A program made the position numbers and the translations under genes. This document shows, piece after piece, positions 39,201-45,925 of a DNA stretch of 64,000 nucleotides; positions within the stretch are counted from its first letter, which is position 1, and every line of letters starts with the position of its first letter. The notes under the pieces were generated by a model that saw only the letters and a list, made by a program, of their open reading frames with translations, searched no databases and was not told the origin of the DNA. Source of the stretch: Chrysopilus asiliformis (taxonomy: Eukaryota; Arthropoda; Insecta; Diptera; Rhagionidae); assembly GCA_964034945.1 (NCBI GenBank), contig OZ035960.1:114989824-115053823 (forward strand), in the 5' to 3' direction.

Positions 39201-41189
39201 ATATAATTTCTAATCCTCTGCCAGTGCCCTTAATCACATCCACACACCATCATTCGCGATGTATATTTTCGGTACACGCACTAGATAATTTTATATTTAG
39301 AAATCGTATGGAAAAATATGAATGTACGTGTGTAGAATTCAATATGATAACATAGAACTGAATAATATAAAAAGAACCAAATGGGAGAGTGAAAACCCAG
39401 GGAAATTAGGGATTGCCCCTAAGGTAAATAAATGGGAAAAGCCTTTTTTAGAATTCTATACGCATTTTTTTCTATTTTTGATCAACAGTTAGCATAGTAG
39501 ATTATCTTTCACATTTAGGGTCATTAAACGTCGGATAATTAAAATCTCGTCAAAATTATCAACTTTTATGATCCTCATTCAATCAAAAGAAAACCGTTGA
39601 TTTATGGAAAAAATTTAGTTTATTGTACTATGATTAACACATTGACTGCCAGACCAATTTTGCAACAATGTAAGGGAGATGCCAATACATGTAGACGTAT
39701 GTAGAATGTACGTATGTATGAATGTATGTATGCATGTAGATTGTAGACCCAGCTATCGAAAATGATAGCCTTGGCTCATAAATCATAGTGCCAATTTTCA
39801 CTGGCTATCAAAAATGATAGCTATGGCAGTCAATGTGTTAAAACAGTTAATTTCAATTACAAAATAGTTGATTACAATTTTAGAAATAGTCAATTTAACC
39901 ACAAAATAGTAAATTTTACTACTAAGTAGTTAAATTTACTGAAAAAATATCCGATTTTGACTATGTTTTATAATTGAAATTAACTATTTTAGTAATAGTC
40001 ACGAATCTTCATTATATAATAATAGGATTTACTGTTTTTTCTCTGTGTGTACATATATGTCAACCGCTAATGTCACGATCGACGTAAATACTGCTTGGCG
40101 TAGCTGGGATACAAAGGCCTGGGCACCAATCATGTATTCCGACACGTCTCTGTCTTTCGACTTCGACGCAGCTTTTAACTCTTGACTTCGCCATATCTGC
40201 AGCTTGAAATTTCGCGGAATCGTCACTATGAATCGAAACGTGATTCTGACTGTCATTCCAATAAATTTCAAGCTGCTGATATGGCGAAGTCAAAAGTTAA
40301 AACTTGCGTTGAAGTCGAAAGACAGAGACGCGTCGGAATACATGATTGGTGCCCTGGATAGATTTGCAACTGTTGTCACCTTGATTGGTTACAGAACTTT
40401 CAGTGGCGTCCATAAAATGTCGACAAAAACGAAAAATCGTTTGAAATTTCCTCGAAAACGGCTCACAATTACCTGCCGCTCAACTAAACGAAGCTTTTAA
40501 AAAGAACCATGCAGGAAATAGCGTTTTTCGTGCCCCTGGGTTAATTTCTGAACCCGTGTAGTTTTCACTTTGGTTGAATACTTTTTGGTAAGGGCACAGT
40601 CTCTAGTTTCATCCATATATGGCTTCAAGAGCCACCGAGTTGCAGGGGGATGGTGAGGGGTTAACGAACTTTCTTGTGATTTTTCACAGAAATCATGGCA
40701 GAAATCATATGAAAAATCGCGAGAAAGTTCGTTAACCCCTCACCATCCCCCTGCAATTCTGTGGCTCTTGAAACCATATATGGATGAAACTAGAGACTGT
40801 GCCCTTTCCAAAAAGTATTCAACCAAAGTGAAAACTACACGGGTTCAAAAGTTCGTTTAGAGGGGCAAAATCGTGCATCGTTCTTTCTGTATAACCCAAT
40901 GTAGTGGCCTTTTTTATTCGGTTTTGGATAATCACATTTAATTGCTTGCCAAAAAAAAACCTCTCACATTAGGGGAGAGGAGGAGGAAATAGAGCTGCGA
41001 AATTGTAACGTTTTTTTTAAATCCATCAAACCCTCAAATTATAAACTATTTATTGTTTTTTTACTTTCTTTCCTTGAACAGATACGAGATCAACTGGAAG
41101 AGCAAGGGATGCCTCCCGTCGATGAGGCGATCCCGACAGAGGATGTCATGGGTAGATCATATTGTCGATATTCAGAACCAAGAACATGA
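12690..41189 (+). CDS. Membrane dipeptidase (DPEP family, peptidase M19), ten coding exons, 416 aa
   Basis: This is a zinc metallodipeptidase of the renal/membrane dipeptidase family, which hydrolyses dipeptides (in mammals also Cys-Gly and leukotriene D4) at the cell surface or outside the cell. Ten exons join with consistent phases (2,0,1,2,0,0,1,2,0) and GT-AG borders into 416 codons, close to the roughly 410 residues usual for the family. Residues 10-30 are hydrophobic and look like a signal peptide. Visible zinc ligands are His53 and Asp55 (GHND), Glu166 (GVEGGH), His239 (DLSHVS) and His260 (FSHSSA); Arg271 and Asp331 (GAGYDGV) match the substrate-site residues. Cys112/Cys195 and Cys267/Cys299 have the spacing of the two known intrachain disulfides. 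One N-glycosylation sequon is at Asn268. The C-terminus ends CRYSEPRT with no hydrophobic tail, so this form is probably secreted unless another 3' exon exists. Family assignment is very secure; which vertebrate paralogue is closest cannot be told. Confidence 0.95.
13209..13428. mobile_element. MITE in intron 1, 220 bp, GC-rich, with TTTAAG flanks
   Basis: The ends TCTCAACCACAATTACGC and GCGTAATTGTGGTTGAGGC are inverted and continue into GTGCGTGCG. TTTAAG is repeated directly on both sides (13203-13208 and 13429-13434). There is no coding region. The family is not recognised. Confidence 0.65.
13470..13946 (-). pseudogene. LINE (non-LTR retrotransposon) ORF2 C-terminal fragment
   Basis: The minus-strand frame reads [20 protein letters not shown], then [20 protein letters not shown], and later [20 protein letters not shown] and [15 protein letters not shown] before the stop at 13470. 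These are hallmark motifs of the region after the reverse transcriptase fingers and palm in many insect LINEs. The copy is 5' truncated: a stop interrupts the frame at 13947 and no RT core is present. It is GC-richer than its surroundings and sits in intron 1, antisense to the dipeptidase. Confidence 0.88.
14142..14317 (+). mobile_element. Foldback MITE, family D, copy 1 (intron 1)
   Basis: The whole 176 bp is nearly palindromic. The arms CAGGAGTGGTATTCCGTAAC and its complement extend through CAAGCGTTTGTTTCGAGTTA to AGAAGAA. A second copy in the opposite orientation is at 34973-35149. The CAGGAGTG start resembles hAT-like ends, but no 8 bp duplication was seen. Confidence 0.75.
15396..16045. 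mobile_element. TIR element, 650 bp, hAT-like ends (intron 1)
   Basis: The ends CAGGGGCCTTATCA and TGATAAAGCCCCTG are inverted, and further in CTCGAATCGAAAATGAAAT pairs with ATTTTATTTTCGATTCGAG. CAGGGGC is hAT-like. No clear 8 bp target duplication is visible. The right end lies only 115 nt before dipeptidase exon 2. There is no transposase. Confidence 0.55.
16161..16317 (+). CDS. Dipeptidase exon 2 (GHND metal motif, residues 52-104)
   Basis: The exon begins after ccccatag at 16160 and completes Gly52, then encodes [15 protein letters not shown] with zinc ligands His53 and Asp55. It runs on through [20 protein letters not shown] to Gln104 and ends at the donor cag|gtatgt. The [10 protein letters not shown] block is a well-known family signature leading into the FWS segment of exon 3. 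Intron 1 upstream is about 3.3 kb. Confidence 0.93.
16318..17415. other. Start of intron 2, nothing recognised
   Basis: AT-rich intronic DNA without clear repeats or coding signals. Confidence 0.5.
17418..17951 (+). repeat. 540 bp dispersed repeat, family C, copy 1 (intron 2)
   Basis: The repeat begins AGTGCGAACGCACACG, includes CGTCGCGGCAACTGTTGGTC, and ends TGACCGAAAATTGCTCCGTG. The ends are imperfect inverted repeats around GCAACTTTYGGTC. A 10 bp stem (TACGCACACA / TGTGTGCGTA) lies near 17795-17845. Copies are at 50.5 kb (same strand) and 54.2 kb (opposite strand). The superfamily is unknown. Confidence 0.75.
18109..18446 (+). mobile_element. Helitron-like element H3 with the 'GGGGCGCAGCCCCTAG' 3' end
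   Basis: The 5' end TCATACTAATACTAATACTA (unit ACTAAT tripled) leads into a pure (GTCT)n tract at about 18149-18220, the longest of the family. The 3' end differs from most copies: GACCGCGAAGCGGTT then the hairpin GGGGCGCAGCCCC running straight into CTAG, followed by host T. Confidence 0.78.
19721..19980. repeat. Minisatellite of GATCGACTCTCG-type units (intron 2)
   Basis: The basic theme GATCGACTCTCG / GATTGACTTCGG recurs throughout. In the centre (about 19840-19920) a 25 bp higher-order unit made of CGGGATCGACTCTCG and CGATTGACTT is repeated about three times almost perfectly, with the edges more diverged. Confidence 0.8.
20142..20456 (+). mobile_element. Helitron-like element H4 (intron 2)
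   Basis: Short copy with intact borders: host A, TCATATAAAAATAAGTTGG, (GTCT)4, one copy each of the two modules, then ACCCGGCAACGACGGGTATG and CAAGCTAG followed by host T. Confidence 0.85.
20457..22057. other. Intron 2, nothing recognised
   Basis: AT-rich intronic DNA with no clear repeat boundaries or coding frames. Confidence 0.5.
22058..22199. mobile_element. Foldback MITE, family E, copy 1 (Harbinger-like, 142 bp)
   Basis: Almost the entire element is one hairpin: GGCCTATGTTACACACCGCA and its complement, followed by AAGCGGCGACTTTTCTTAAG and a centre of AGTGAGGGGTCACCGC. It is flanked by AAA on both sides. The second copy at 53.1 kb is flanked by TAA, suggesting a 3 bp target as in PIF/Harbinger elements. 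Confidence 0.78.
22211..22560. mobile_element. TIR element with GGTATTACAC ends, about 350 bp
   Basis: The left end GGTATTACACTTGGCTTATT and the complement of the right end GGTATTACACACGGGCTTAC are similar inverted ends. The interior repeats GGCTTAAATAAGCC-type palindromes. No transposase. It directly follows the family E MITE. Confidence 0.55.
22660..23511 (+). mobile_element. PIF/Harbinger-like element, about 850 bp, degraded (intron 2)
   Basis: The inverted ends GGGCGCATCCAACTACCAGA and its complement, continuing into GCGGCTC, are nearly perfect over about 27 bp. They are flanked by AGT on both sides, a 3 bp target duplication. The inside has a short frame resembling the start of a Harbinger transposase, and multiple GCTCAGCTGAGC-type motifs near both ends. 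Confidence 0.68.
22984..23241 (+). pseudogene. Harbinger-like transposase N-terminal remnant
   Basis: The frame reads [20 protein letters not shown], later [20 protein letters not shown] and HF, then diverges and stops after 85 codons. The (D/E)YFE...P.Y....F..HF block is like the segment before the DDE nuclease of insect Harbinger transposases. No catalytic part is present. The assignment rests on this short resemblance and on the 3 bp duplication of the host element. Confidence 0.5.
23512..24902. other. Intron 2, nothing recognised
   Basis: AT-rich intronic DNA. No clear coding frames or element borders. Confidence 0.5.
24903..25288 (-). mobile_element. Helitron-like element H5 with the 'GGGGCGCAGCCCCTAG' 3' end
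   Basis: Minus orientation: CTAGGGGCTGCGCCCCGAAC at 24903 is the same alternative 3' end as in H3. The 5' end (TTTTTATGTATTAGTATA) at about 25288 is slightly degraded. The GAACCGATTG and (GACA)n modules are present. Confidence 0.78.
25576..26067. mobile_element. TIR element, 492 bp, 25 bp perfect inverted ends
   Basis: The ends CAGGGTATTCACAGTCCTCT plus TTTAA and their exact complement bound the element, with ATT on both outer sides. CAGGG suggests hAT, but a 3 bp flank does not fit the usual 8 bp duplication. The interior has many ATTACCG / CGGTAAT words. It ends about 126 nt before dipeptidase exon 3. Confidence 0.75.
26194..26326 (+). CDS. Dipeptidase exon 3 (residues 105-149)
   Basis: The acceptor is tataatttcag|ttttgg. 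The exon encodes FWSAYASC, then [20 protein letters not shown] and [14 protein letters not shown], and ends g|gtaaaa in phase 1. Cys112 corresponds to one half of the first conserved disulfide. The preceding intron (16318-26193, about 9.9 kb) is the longest of the gene. A TIR element ends only about 126 nt before this acceptor. Confidence 0.95.
26389..26539 (+). CDS. Dipeptidase exon 4 (GVEGGH motif, residues 149-199)
   Basis: Separated from exon 3 by a 62 bp intron, the exon begins after ctttttttag-type acceptor sequence at 26388. It encodes [20 protein letters not shown], which contains the bridging zinc ligand Glu166, then [20 protein letters not shown] and PW. Cys195 pairs by position with Cys112. 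The donor tg|gtgagt splits the Trp199 codon. Confidence 0.95.
26540..27970. other. Intron 4, first part, nothing recognised
   Basis: AT-rich intronic DNA. Short open frames lack features. Confidence 0.5.
27972..28389. repeat. (GTCT/GTCG)n compound satellite (intron 4)
   Basis: About 420 bp of tetranucleotide steps. The first half is ordered as an 8 bp unit CTGTCGGT (about 28030-28140) and the second half as a 12 bp unit CTGTCTGTCGGT (about 28140-28300). The 187-codon Ser-Val-Gly-Leu frame across it is an artefact. It is followed by AACTCGAGAACGAGTTGACC, the module that follows such tracts elsewhere in the window. Confidence 0.9.
28738..29303 (+). repeat. Microsatellite-bearing repeat, family B, copy 2 (intron 4)
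   Basis: Same borders and internal order as copy 1: AACAAAAGCTATAATTGCC, then GACCCGTATGGTGA, a (GACA/GACG)n tract at 29127-29168, and CACCATACGGGTATAAA. GACCCGTATGGTGA near the start is the complement of the end motif. Confidence 0.82.
29874..29943 (+). CDS. Dipeptidase exon 5 (residues 199-222)
   Basis: A 70 nt exon after catttgcag encodes [20 protein letters not shown] and FGT, and ends aca|gtaagt. It completes the NTPWAD motif across the 3.3 kb intron 4. The two adjacent Cys (202, 203) lie in the loop that usually reads ADNW in vertebrate enzymes, so they are a lineage difference. Confidence 0.92.
30151..30327 (+). CDS. Dipeptidase exon 6 (two zinc histidines, residues 223-281)
   Basis: After gactttgcag the exon encodes [20 protein letters not shown], then [20 protein letters not shown] and PDHVLKRI. 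His239 and His260 are 21 residues apart, as in the family, and Arg271 is 11 residues after His260, as expected for the substrate-binding arginine. Asn268 is in an NSS sequon. The donor atc|gtacgt is phase 0. Confidence 0.96.
30615..31151 (+). repeat. Microsatellite-bearing repeat, family B, copy 3 (intron 6)
   Basis: Same structure with a shorter (GACG)n tract at 30983-31017 and a deletion of the G/C homopolymer stretch present in copies 1 and 2. It lies less than 300 bp after dipeptidase exon 6. Confidence 0.82.
31231..31416. mobile_element. MITE, 186 bp, GAGGCGTTAAAAGC ends (intron 6)
   Basis: Inverted ends of about 30 bp (GAGGCGTTAAAAGCTAGAGT, then GGACCAA) are flanked on both sides by AACT. 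There is no coding capacity. The family is not recognised. Confidence 0.72.
31421..32877. other. Rest of intron 6, nothing recognised
   Basis: AT-rich intronic DNA with poly-T runs before the exon 7 acceptor. Confidence 0.5.
32878..32962 (+). CDS. Dipeptidase exon 7 (residues 282-310)
   Basis: The acceptor aaccacag leads into [20 protein letters not shown] followed by IANLRDVV, with donor g|gtaagc. Cys299 is 32 residues after Cys267, the spacing of the second conserved disulfide. FYPHFVSC replaces the usual NFY...(I/V)SC block and keeps its hydrophobic strand. Confidence 0.94.
33155..33230 (+). CDS. Dipeptidase exon 8 (GAGYDGV active-site loop, residues 310-335)
   Basis: After tttattacag the exon encodes [20 protein letters not shown] then DGVN. 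Asp331 is the conserved aspartate of the DFDG loop. The residue usually Asp two positions earlier is Gly329 here, which I believe is a common insect form rather than a loss. The donor is tt|gtaagt, phase 2. Confidence 0.94.
33231..33895. other. Intron 8, nothing recognised
   Basis: AT-rich 665 bp intron without a mobile element that I can define. Confidence 0.5.
33896..34034 (+). CDS. Dipeptidase exon 9 (residues 335-381)
   Basis: After tttcgttgcag the exon encodes [20 protein letters not shown], then [20 protein letters not shown] and EVEA. The GLEDVS(K)YP and NLxRVF motifs are strongly conserved in the family. The donor gcg|gtaact is weaker than the others. Read-through into the intron would give a stop after about 24 more residues, so an intron-retained short form is possible. 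Confidence 0.94.
34035..34972. other. Intron 9, first part
   Basis: Mostly AT-rich. A locally GC-richer block at 34690-34890 might be an old insertion, but no motif was recognised on either strand. Confidence 0.4.
34973..35149 (-). mobile_element. Foldback MITE, family D, copy 2 (intron 9)
   Basis: Opposite orientation to the copy at 14142. It is bounded by GCAGGAGTGG and CACTCCTGC, with the same long arms through CAAGCGTTTGTTTCGAATTA. The asymmetric centre (CTCTGTCATTTATTTCGGTC) fixes the orientation. Confidence 0.75.
35150..36905. other. Intron 9, middle part, nothing certain
   Basis: AT-rich. Around 35170-35230 a stretch with CGTGACTTTAGCCGTTGACA resembles the flank of the foldback at 40.1 kb, so diverged copies of one repeat may be present. 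A small hairpin (CTTAAGTCAATTTTCA / TGAAAATCGACTTAAG) lies at about 36692-36768. Confidence 0.4.
36906..37225. mobile_element. TIR element, 320 bp, CTAGAGAGTGGCCAT ends (intron 9)
   Basis: The ends CTAGAGAGTGGCCAT and ATGGCCACTCTCTAG are exact complements over 15 bp. A 10 bp direct repeat GGTACGGATA occurs at 36883 and 37225, but the left copy is 13 bp away from the TIR, so it may not be the target duplication. Confidence 0.55.
37226..39633. other. Intron 9, with simple repeats
   Basis: This part contains a (TA)n run at 37967-37983, a (GT)n run at about 38500-38520 followed by (GA)n, and otherwise AT-rich DNA. A hydrophobic open frame at 38100-38337 is discussed in the findings. Confidence 0.45.
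39638..39837. mobile_element. piggyBac-like MITE, 200 bp (intron 9)
   Basis: The ends CACATTGACTGCCA and TGGCAGTCAATGTG are exact complements, flanked on both sides by TTAA (39634-39637 and 39838-39841). Inside, GCTATCGAAAATGATAGCC and GCTATCAAAAATGATAGC repeat, with an ATGT-rich stretch between. Confidence 0.78.
40118..40357. mobile_element. Foldback element, 95 bp arms (intron 9)
   Basis: CCTGGGCACCAATCATGTAT at the left and its near complement at the right bound arms of about 95 bp with roughly 90 percent identity by eye. The loop of about 50 bp is itself partly palindromic. No coding capacity; family unknown. Confidence 0.75.
40501..40886. mobile_element. Long foldback element, about 137 bp arms (intron 9)
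   Basis: The outer ends AAAGAACCATGCA / TGCATCGTTCTTT and the inner arms 40550-40689 and 40711-40846 are complementary almost throughout, for example GAGGGGTTAACGAACTTTCT and its partner. The central loop is only about 20-25 bp. It lies about 200 nt before the last dipeptidase exon. Confidence 0.8.
41082..41189 (+). CDS. Dipeptidase exon 10 (C-terminus and stop, residues 382-416)
   Basis: After tccttgaacag the exon encodes [20 protein letters not shown], then [15 protein letters not shown] and TGA. The IRD start follows directly from VEA, as in family members. The single C-terminal Cys409 sits where mammalian enzymes have the interchain-disulfide cysteine. There is no hydrophobic GPI signal after it. 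Intron 9 upstream is about 7 kb. Confidence 0.9.
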   Translation: MRDQLEEQGMPPVDEAIPTEDVMGRSYCRYSEPRT

Positions 41190-41351
41190 TACGACCTGTA
41201 AGATGTCCAAAATGTTAAGGGATCTTAGACAGCTACATGAAACCAAGCATCTAATAGGATAAATTTAATTAAAAACAAATACGAGAGAATTAACAAAATT
41301 ACTACGAATTTTCGTTTTTATCTTAAATATATTATTTTTTCAATCATTTTT

Positions 41352-41357
41352 AATAAA
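41352..41357 (+). terminator. Candidate polyadenylation signal of the dipeptidase gene
   Basis: AATAAA lies about 165 nt after the stop codon in a very AT-rich 3' region. Further AATAAA or ATAAA strings occur near 41620-41640, so the true cleavage site may be later. Confidence 0.35.
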
Positions 41358-43454
41358 ATTAGTTAAATTAAAATTAATCTTTATAAATATAAAATCTAAT
41401 TTAAATTTATTAAAACACTATGTAAAAAATAATAACTAAATTACTATTGTAAATATTGTTTATATAAAAAAAGAGAAGAATATGAATGCAAATTAGCAAA
41501 AAAAAAAACTAATGGAATGTGTGAGCGGTTTGATAAAAAAAAACCTTTGTGTTGAAAATTGAAAATATATCACAAAAACAAAAAATACAAACAAACAAAA
41601 TGAAACCCAAAAAATGAGAAATAAAATAAATTTAATAATAATATGATAATAAGAATGTTCTAAAAAAAAACCAACAGCAACAAAAGGAAAACATTATGAG
41701 AAAAGATAACTTTTTAAAAAAGGATAAAACATAAAATAATAATTTATCATCTTTTATTTACTTTAATTTTTATCCCTCGTCAAAGGCGGCCGGATCCCTT
41801 TCCAATTTTCTTCGTGGCAAAAAATAAATAAATGAAATAAATATGTGAAGGGTTCCGTTCATTTAGCCATTAGGAAAAAAAAACCTCTGAACGTAAAATT
41901 GGCTCCGACCATTATTAGATACCAATTTTATCCCTACGTACAGTTTTTCGTATGTGAGTTTATTTCACTGTGAGCTCGTATCGAAATCCGGTTCACCTGT
42001 AAATTTTTATTTGTCGGATTGTCTCTAGAGCACCATAACTCAAAGCCCGGGAAACCCCCCATTTTTTTGGGATCCTGTGACACACACGCTACCGTTTTAT
42101 GGGTTCAAATACGAGTACAGACTTTGGATAATCGTATTTTTCTACACACCGGAATCGACATTTGCTCAAGGTAAGTCTATATTCGAGAGTATTAAGACCA
42201 CAGCTGCCGATCTGTCCTATTTTATATTATATATATTTTGTCGTCTTCTATTAGAAAATGCCTCTAAGGGGTATAAATTTATCGATATCTTGCTGTATGA
42301 CGTCTTTATCGGCGTAAAATCGTATTTACGTTTATTTTCCTCTTCTATTTCAACAACAATATTTTACCTTAACGTGTTTTTCTTATTAAATGTGGCAAAG
42401 AAAAGATATTTATTCCCCATCCCCGAAGTGGTTTATATTCATCAAATATAGAAACACTACATTCCGGATAGTGTCGTGAAGTTTAAGGAAGTCACCCCAA
42501 TTTTTTTTTCATTCATTCTCTTTGCCAACTGAAATGATATGTGTATTTTAACTCCAGACGTTTTCTTTATACCGGACAGCGTTTATATATGTATAATAGA
42601 ACCAACAGGTTGATTAACAAATTACCCTTTCGTGCAAAAGGATATGGCTGAGAATCCAGCTGTTTGAAAAACTTGGGAAGGCTTGTTCTTATCAACAAAA
42701 CCACAGAAACTAGAAAAGGAAACTAATGTATAAAGAATTTCGCCCATTTTACCGTCAATATATATTTTTTTCCACCTTTTAACTATTTCTACTAATAGTG
42801 GAAAAATTGTTATTTCCTGTTTTCTGAATGTTCATGTTTTTATTTTCCCAACTTATCCTGCATGTTGTTTTTCCTGGGTTTGGTTCGAATATACCCCTAA
42901 TATTTCATTTTATTTTTTTTCCTTTTGCCCAGCATGTGGTGATAGAGTTATCGTTAATGCCACCAATGATATCATCACTTTGCTTAGGGGCGTGTAAAAA
43001 AATATTTGCGAAAAATTAATCAACATTTTCATTTTGGTGTAGAATACGCTTATATTCGAGTCATATGACTTAATTAGAAAAGTTTATTGGGATTAAGCAT
43101 GATCTGCGACAATTTATTCTACTTTCACTCAATTTATTAAATTAAACAATGAAACATAAATTTTCCCGTTTATTAGATGATGATATTAATATTTTGAGAA
43201 AATATCCAGTTAATAGCATAAATAAGAAAATTACTTATGTTTATTTATAGTTAAACCTTTTATTCGTGAAGGCGTGTTTTTTGGAAATTTTCAAACAAAT
43301 CTAAAAAATGCTTCACAATATTCCTCAAAAAAGGCACGAAAGAGATAAAATATTCCTAAAAGGTTGTAGTGGTTGTCTACACTAATTTTAGGTTTCTCGT
43401 ATCGCCTCCCTTATCTCCTCGTCAACCCTTTTCGTGATTTTTTTATGTAGTCTA
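41358..43454. other. Downstream of the dipeptidase gene, no gene recognised
   Basis: Very AT-rich. A 124-codon hydrophobic frame at 42077-42451 has no recognisable family motif or splice context. Confidence 0.45.
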
Positions 43455-43789
43455 CTAGCTTGCATACCCGTCGTTGCCGGGTTAAGTTTTTTCAAATTTT
43501 TATTATTATTTTTTTTTTGATGATCTATGTTGGAGCTAAACATCAGGCCAACCGGCTCGGTATTTCCCCGCGAAAGGGTAACATAGAGGAAGAGCTAAGT
43601 TTCGAGATCACTTTGCCACCTCCCCTTACTCCCCCCACCCCTCGCGCTACTTTTCCGTATGCCTATGTTGGAACCAGAACTACCACAGACACTCATGAAA
43701 AATTTCAAGTCAATCGGTTCAGCCGTTTTTGCGTGAAAGAGGAACAGACAGACACACAGACACCAACTCATTTTTATATATTAGTGTGA
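43455..43789 (-). mobile_element. Helitron-like element H6
   Basis: Borders intact: host A, CTAGCTTGCATACCCGTCGT at the 3' end, and ATATATTAGTGTGA then host T at the 5' end. One copy of each internal module and a short (CAGA)n tract. Confidence 0.85.
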
Positions 43790-43950
43790 TTACCGCAGTG
43801 TCTCACTTTTCATTGTCGCATGTATGTTCCAGAACTAAGATTCGGTTCATAAACCGAATTGTTGTTCATGAACCGAAGAATTTTCAGGTCTGAAAAGAGG
43901 CATTCACAAACTGTATTGTGAACTGGGCAATAGTGAAGTATCAGCGAACT

Positions 43951-44235
43951 ACACTGAAAAAAATGGAGGCTAACTCGACGACCTACATATGGCGTAATTG
44001 GCCTCGGGCAGGCGCGCGTTCGCCTGCATGAGGGAAAGTAAAACTGTGTTGACCTGTGGTCGGAGAAATTCTGAAATTAAGCCACCAGCAGGTGAAGTAG
44101 GGCCTTGGGGGCTGCACGAGTTGACCTTAGATAGGCATTTTGAGGATGCAATGTCATGTAATGGAAACCTCTGTAAGCCAGCTAGCGGTCAGAGTTAACC
44201 TGACAAAAAGTTGACCTGGACATTTTTCTGAGTGT
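43951..44235. mobile_element. TIR element, 285 bp, ACACTSARAAAAATG ends
   Basis: The ends ACACTGAAAAAAATGG and the complement of CATTTTTCTGAGTGT are inverted. ACT flanks both sides. The interior is GC-richer and gives a 66-codon frame without features. A diverged half copy occurs near 62215-62280. Confidence 0.55.
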
Positions 44236-44238
44236 ACT

Positions 44239-45925
44239 ACAACAAGAACAGCAGTAACTCACTTTTTCTTGTAACAAATTGTCCACAATCTCAGGTGTCA
44301 CTGTAAAACAAATCTGGAACAAATCTGAAGGAAATTTTAATTAAACCTTTAATATTATATTAATTATCTATTAAATTTTATACATTTTTTTGACCTTTCA
44401 ATGCAAGCTTCGTTTCAAAAAAATGACATTTAAATTTTATTAAATTTCACAAGTCATAATAACCACATTTTCCGGTTCTTTGCCAACAATATTGTTCAAA
44501 AGCGCAAATTCATTTCATAGACTTATTATGAAGGAATTTTAACTTCCTTACACTGACTTAGACAAAGCAATAAATAAGGAGGAAAGAACAAGAAAGAAAG
44601 TACTGATTGTCCTAAGGCAAAAACAAATACAATCCAAAAAGGGACATCATCGCTCTGTAATGTAAAGTAAAAAAAAAACTTAATTTCCTTCTTTTTCCAT
44701 TTTCATGTTGAGTTCGTAGGAATTTTATTGTTTACCAAAAAGATATTTATTTTCTCATTCAGTTGAAATTACTTGAAACTTATTTGTATACCCTGTTTGA
44801 TGAAATCATGAAAAGGGTTTATTGCGTAACAGAAATCATAAAACCAAATGCCTTTTGAATATTTTTGAATGTCCTTTTGAATGGCTCAAAATATATTTAT
44901 TAAGAATATTTAATCAAAAAAGACGAATTTGATTACAGGTAAGGTAAATTTGGTGTATTATATCGCCCATATGATTGGAAAAAAATTTGAAACTTTTTGG
45001 GAAAACATCCTGTCTAAAACTCCAATGAATTCGGGGATGTCAGTTTATATAATTTTTGTTTTTATGATATTTATATAAGTTTTATATTAAAAAAAGTAAC
45101 ATAATAGATTGAATTTCATGTTATAAAACTTATTTTCCTGTCTAAAACTTATATGATTATCCTTTTAACAACGAGTTAGAATTTAGAGACATTTATGATA
45201 CTGAACAGTATTATCTTGAAGTAAAAAAAAATGTTAATAATAAATTATTTGCGACATAAAAGTATGTATTCAAAATAACGACGAATTTCATAATAAATTC
45301 ATCCCTTAATCCCCGACCCCACACACCACCCTCTTTCCATAGAAACCCTCAATCCCAATGCACGAAAACTTACTTTAGATACTCCCTTATCCCATTACGA
45401 AATTTCAACCTCCGGTTTTTCGCTCGGGATGTTTTCAAATTCTGTCCAAGAAATTTTTGCACATGACTTGACTTGAGTTGACGTCATTGCCCTTGGCAGA
45501 GATGATGTTTTTGAATGATTTCCATGCTTTTAAATTTTTGTTGTTTTATTCTAAAAACATAGAAAACACGAATGTACACAATATACTCGTACAGGAAAGT
45601 TTTGTTTTAATGGAAATATCTCTTTAATAAAGAAAAAAACTTCTTAAACCTTATAAATGAAGTCAAGTTTTTTGTTTGTTGGAAATTTCTTATGAGGTCA
45701 AGTTGAGCAAATACTTCAAATAACGAAAAACGCTCTTCTGCACAAAAAATGTGACAAAAAAAAATCCAAATACTTTTTCTCATACTTTTTAAAGAATTTT
45801 TCTATCAAAAAAAAACTCTTCTAAGAATCCTGTTAGCTAAAACTTATATCCACATCAAATATTTTAGCAAAAATGCATTATATTTACGCTTACTTAAGTT
45901 GGAAATAAAGAGTCTTAAAGTCTTA
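44239..45925. other. No gene recognised
   Basis: AT-rich intergenic DNA with no clear element borders. Confidence 0.5.

Noticed and set aside
42077..42451. 124-codon hydrophobic frame
   Set aside because: No family motif; AT-rich DNA often gives Phe/Leu/Ile/Tyr-rich frames.
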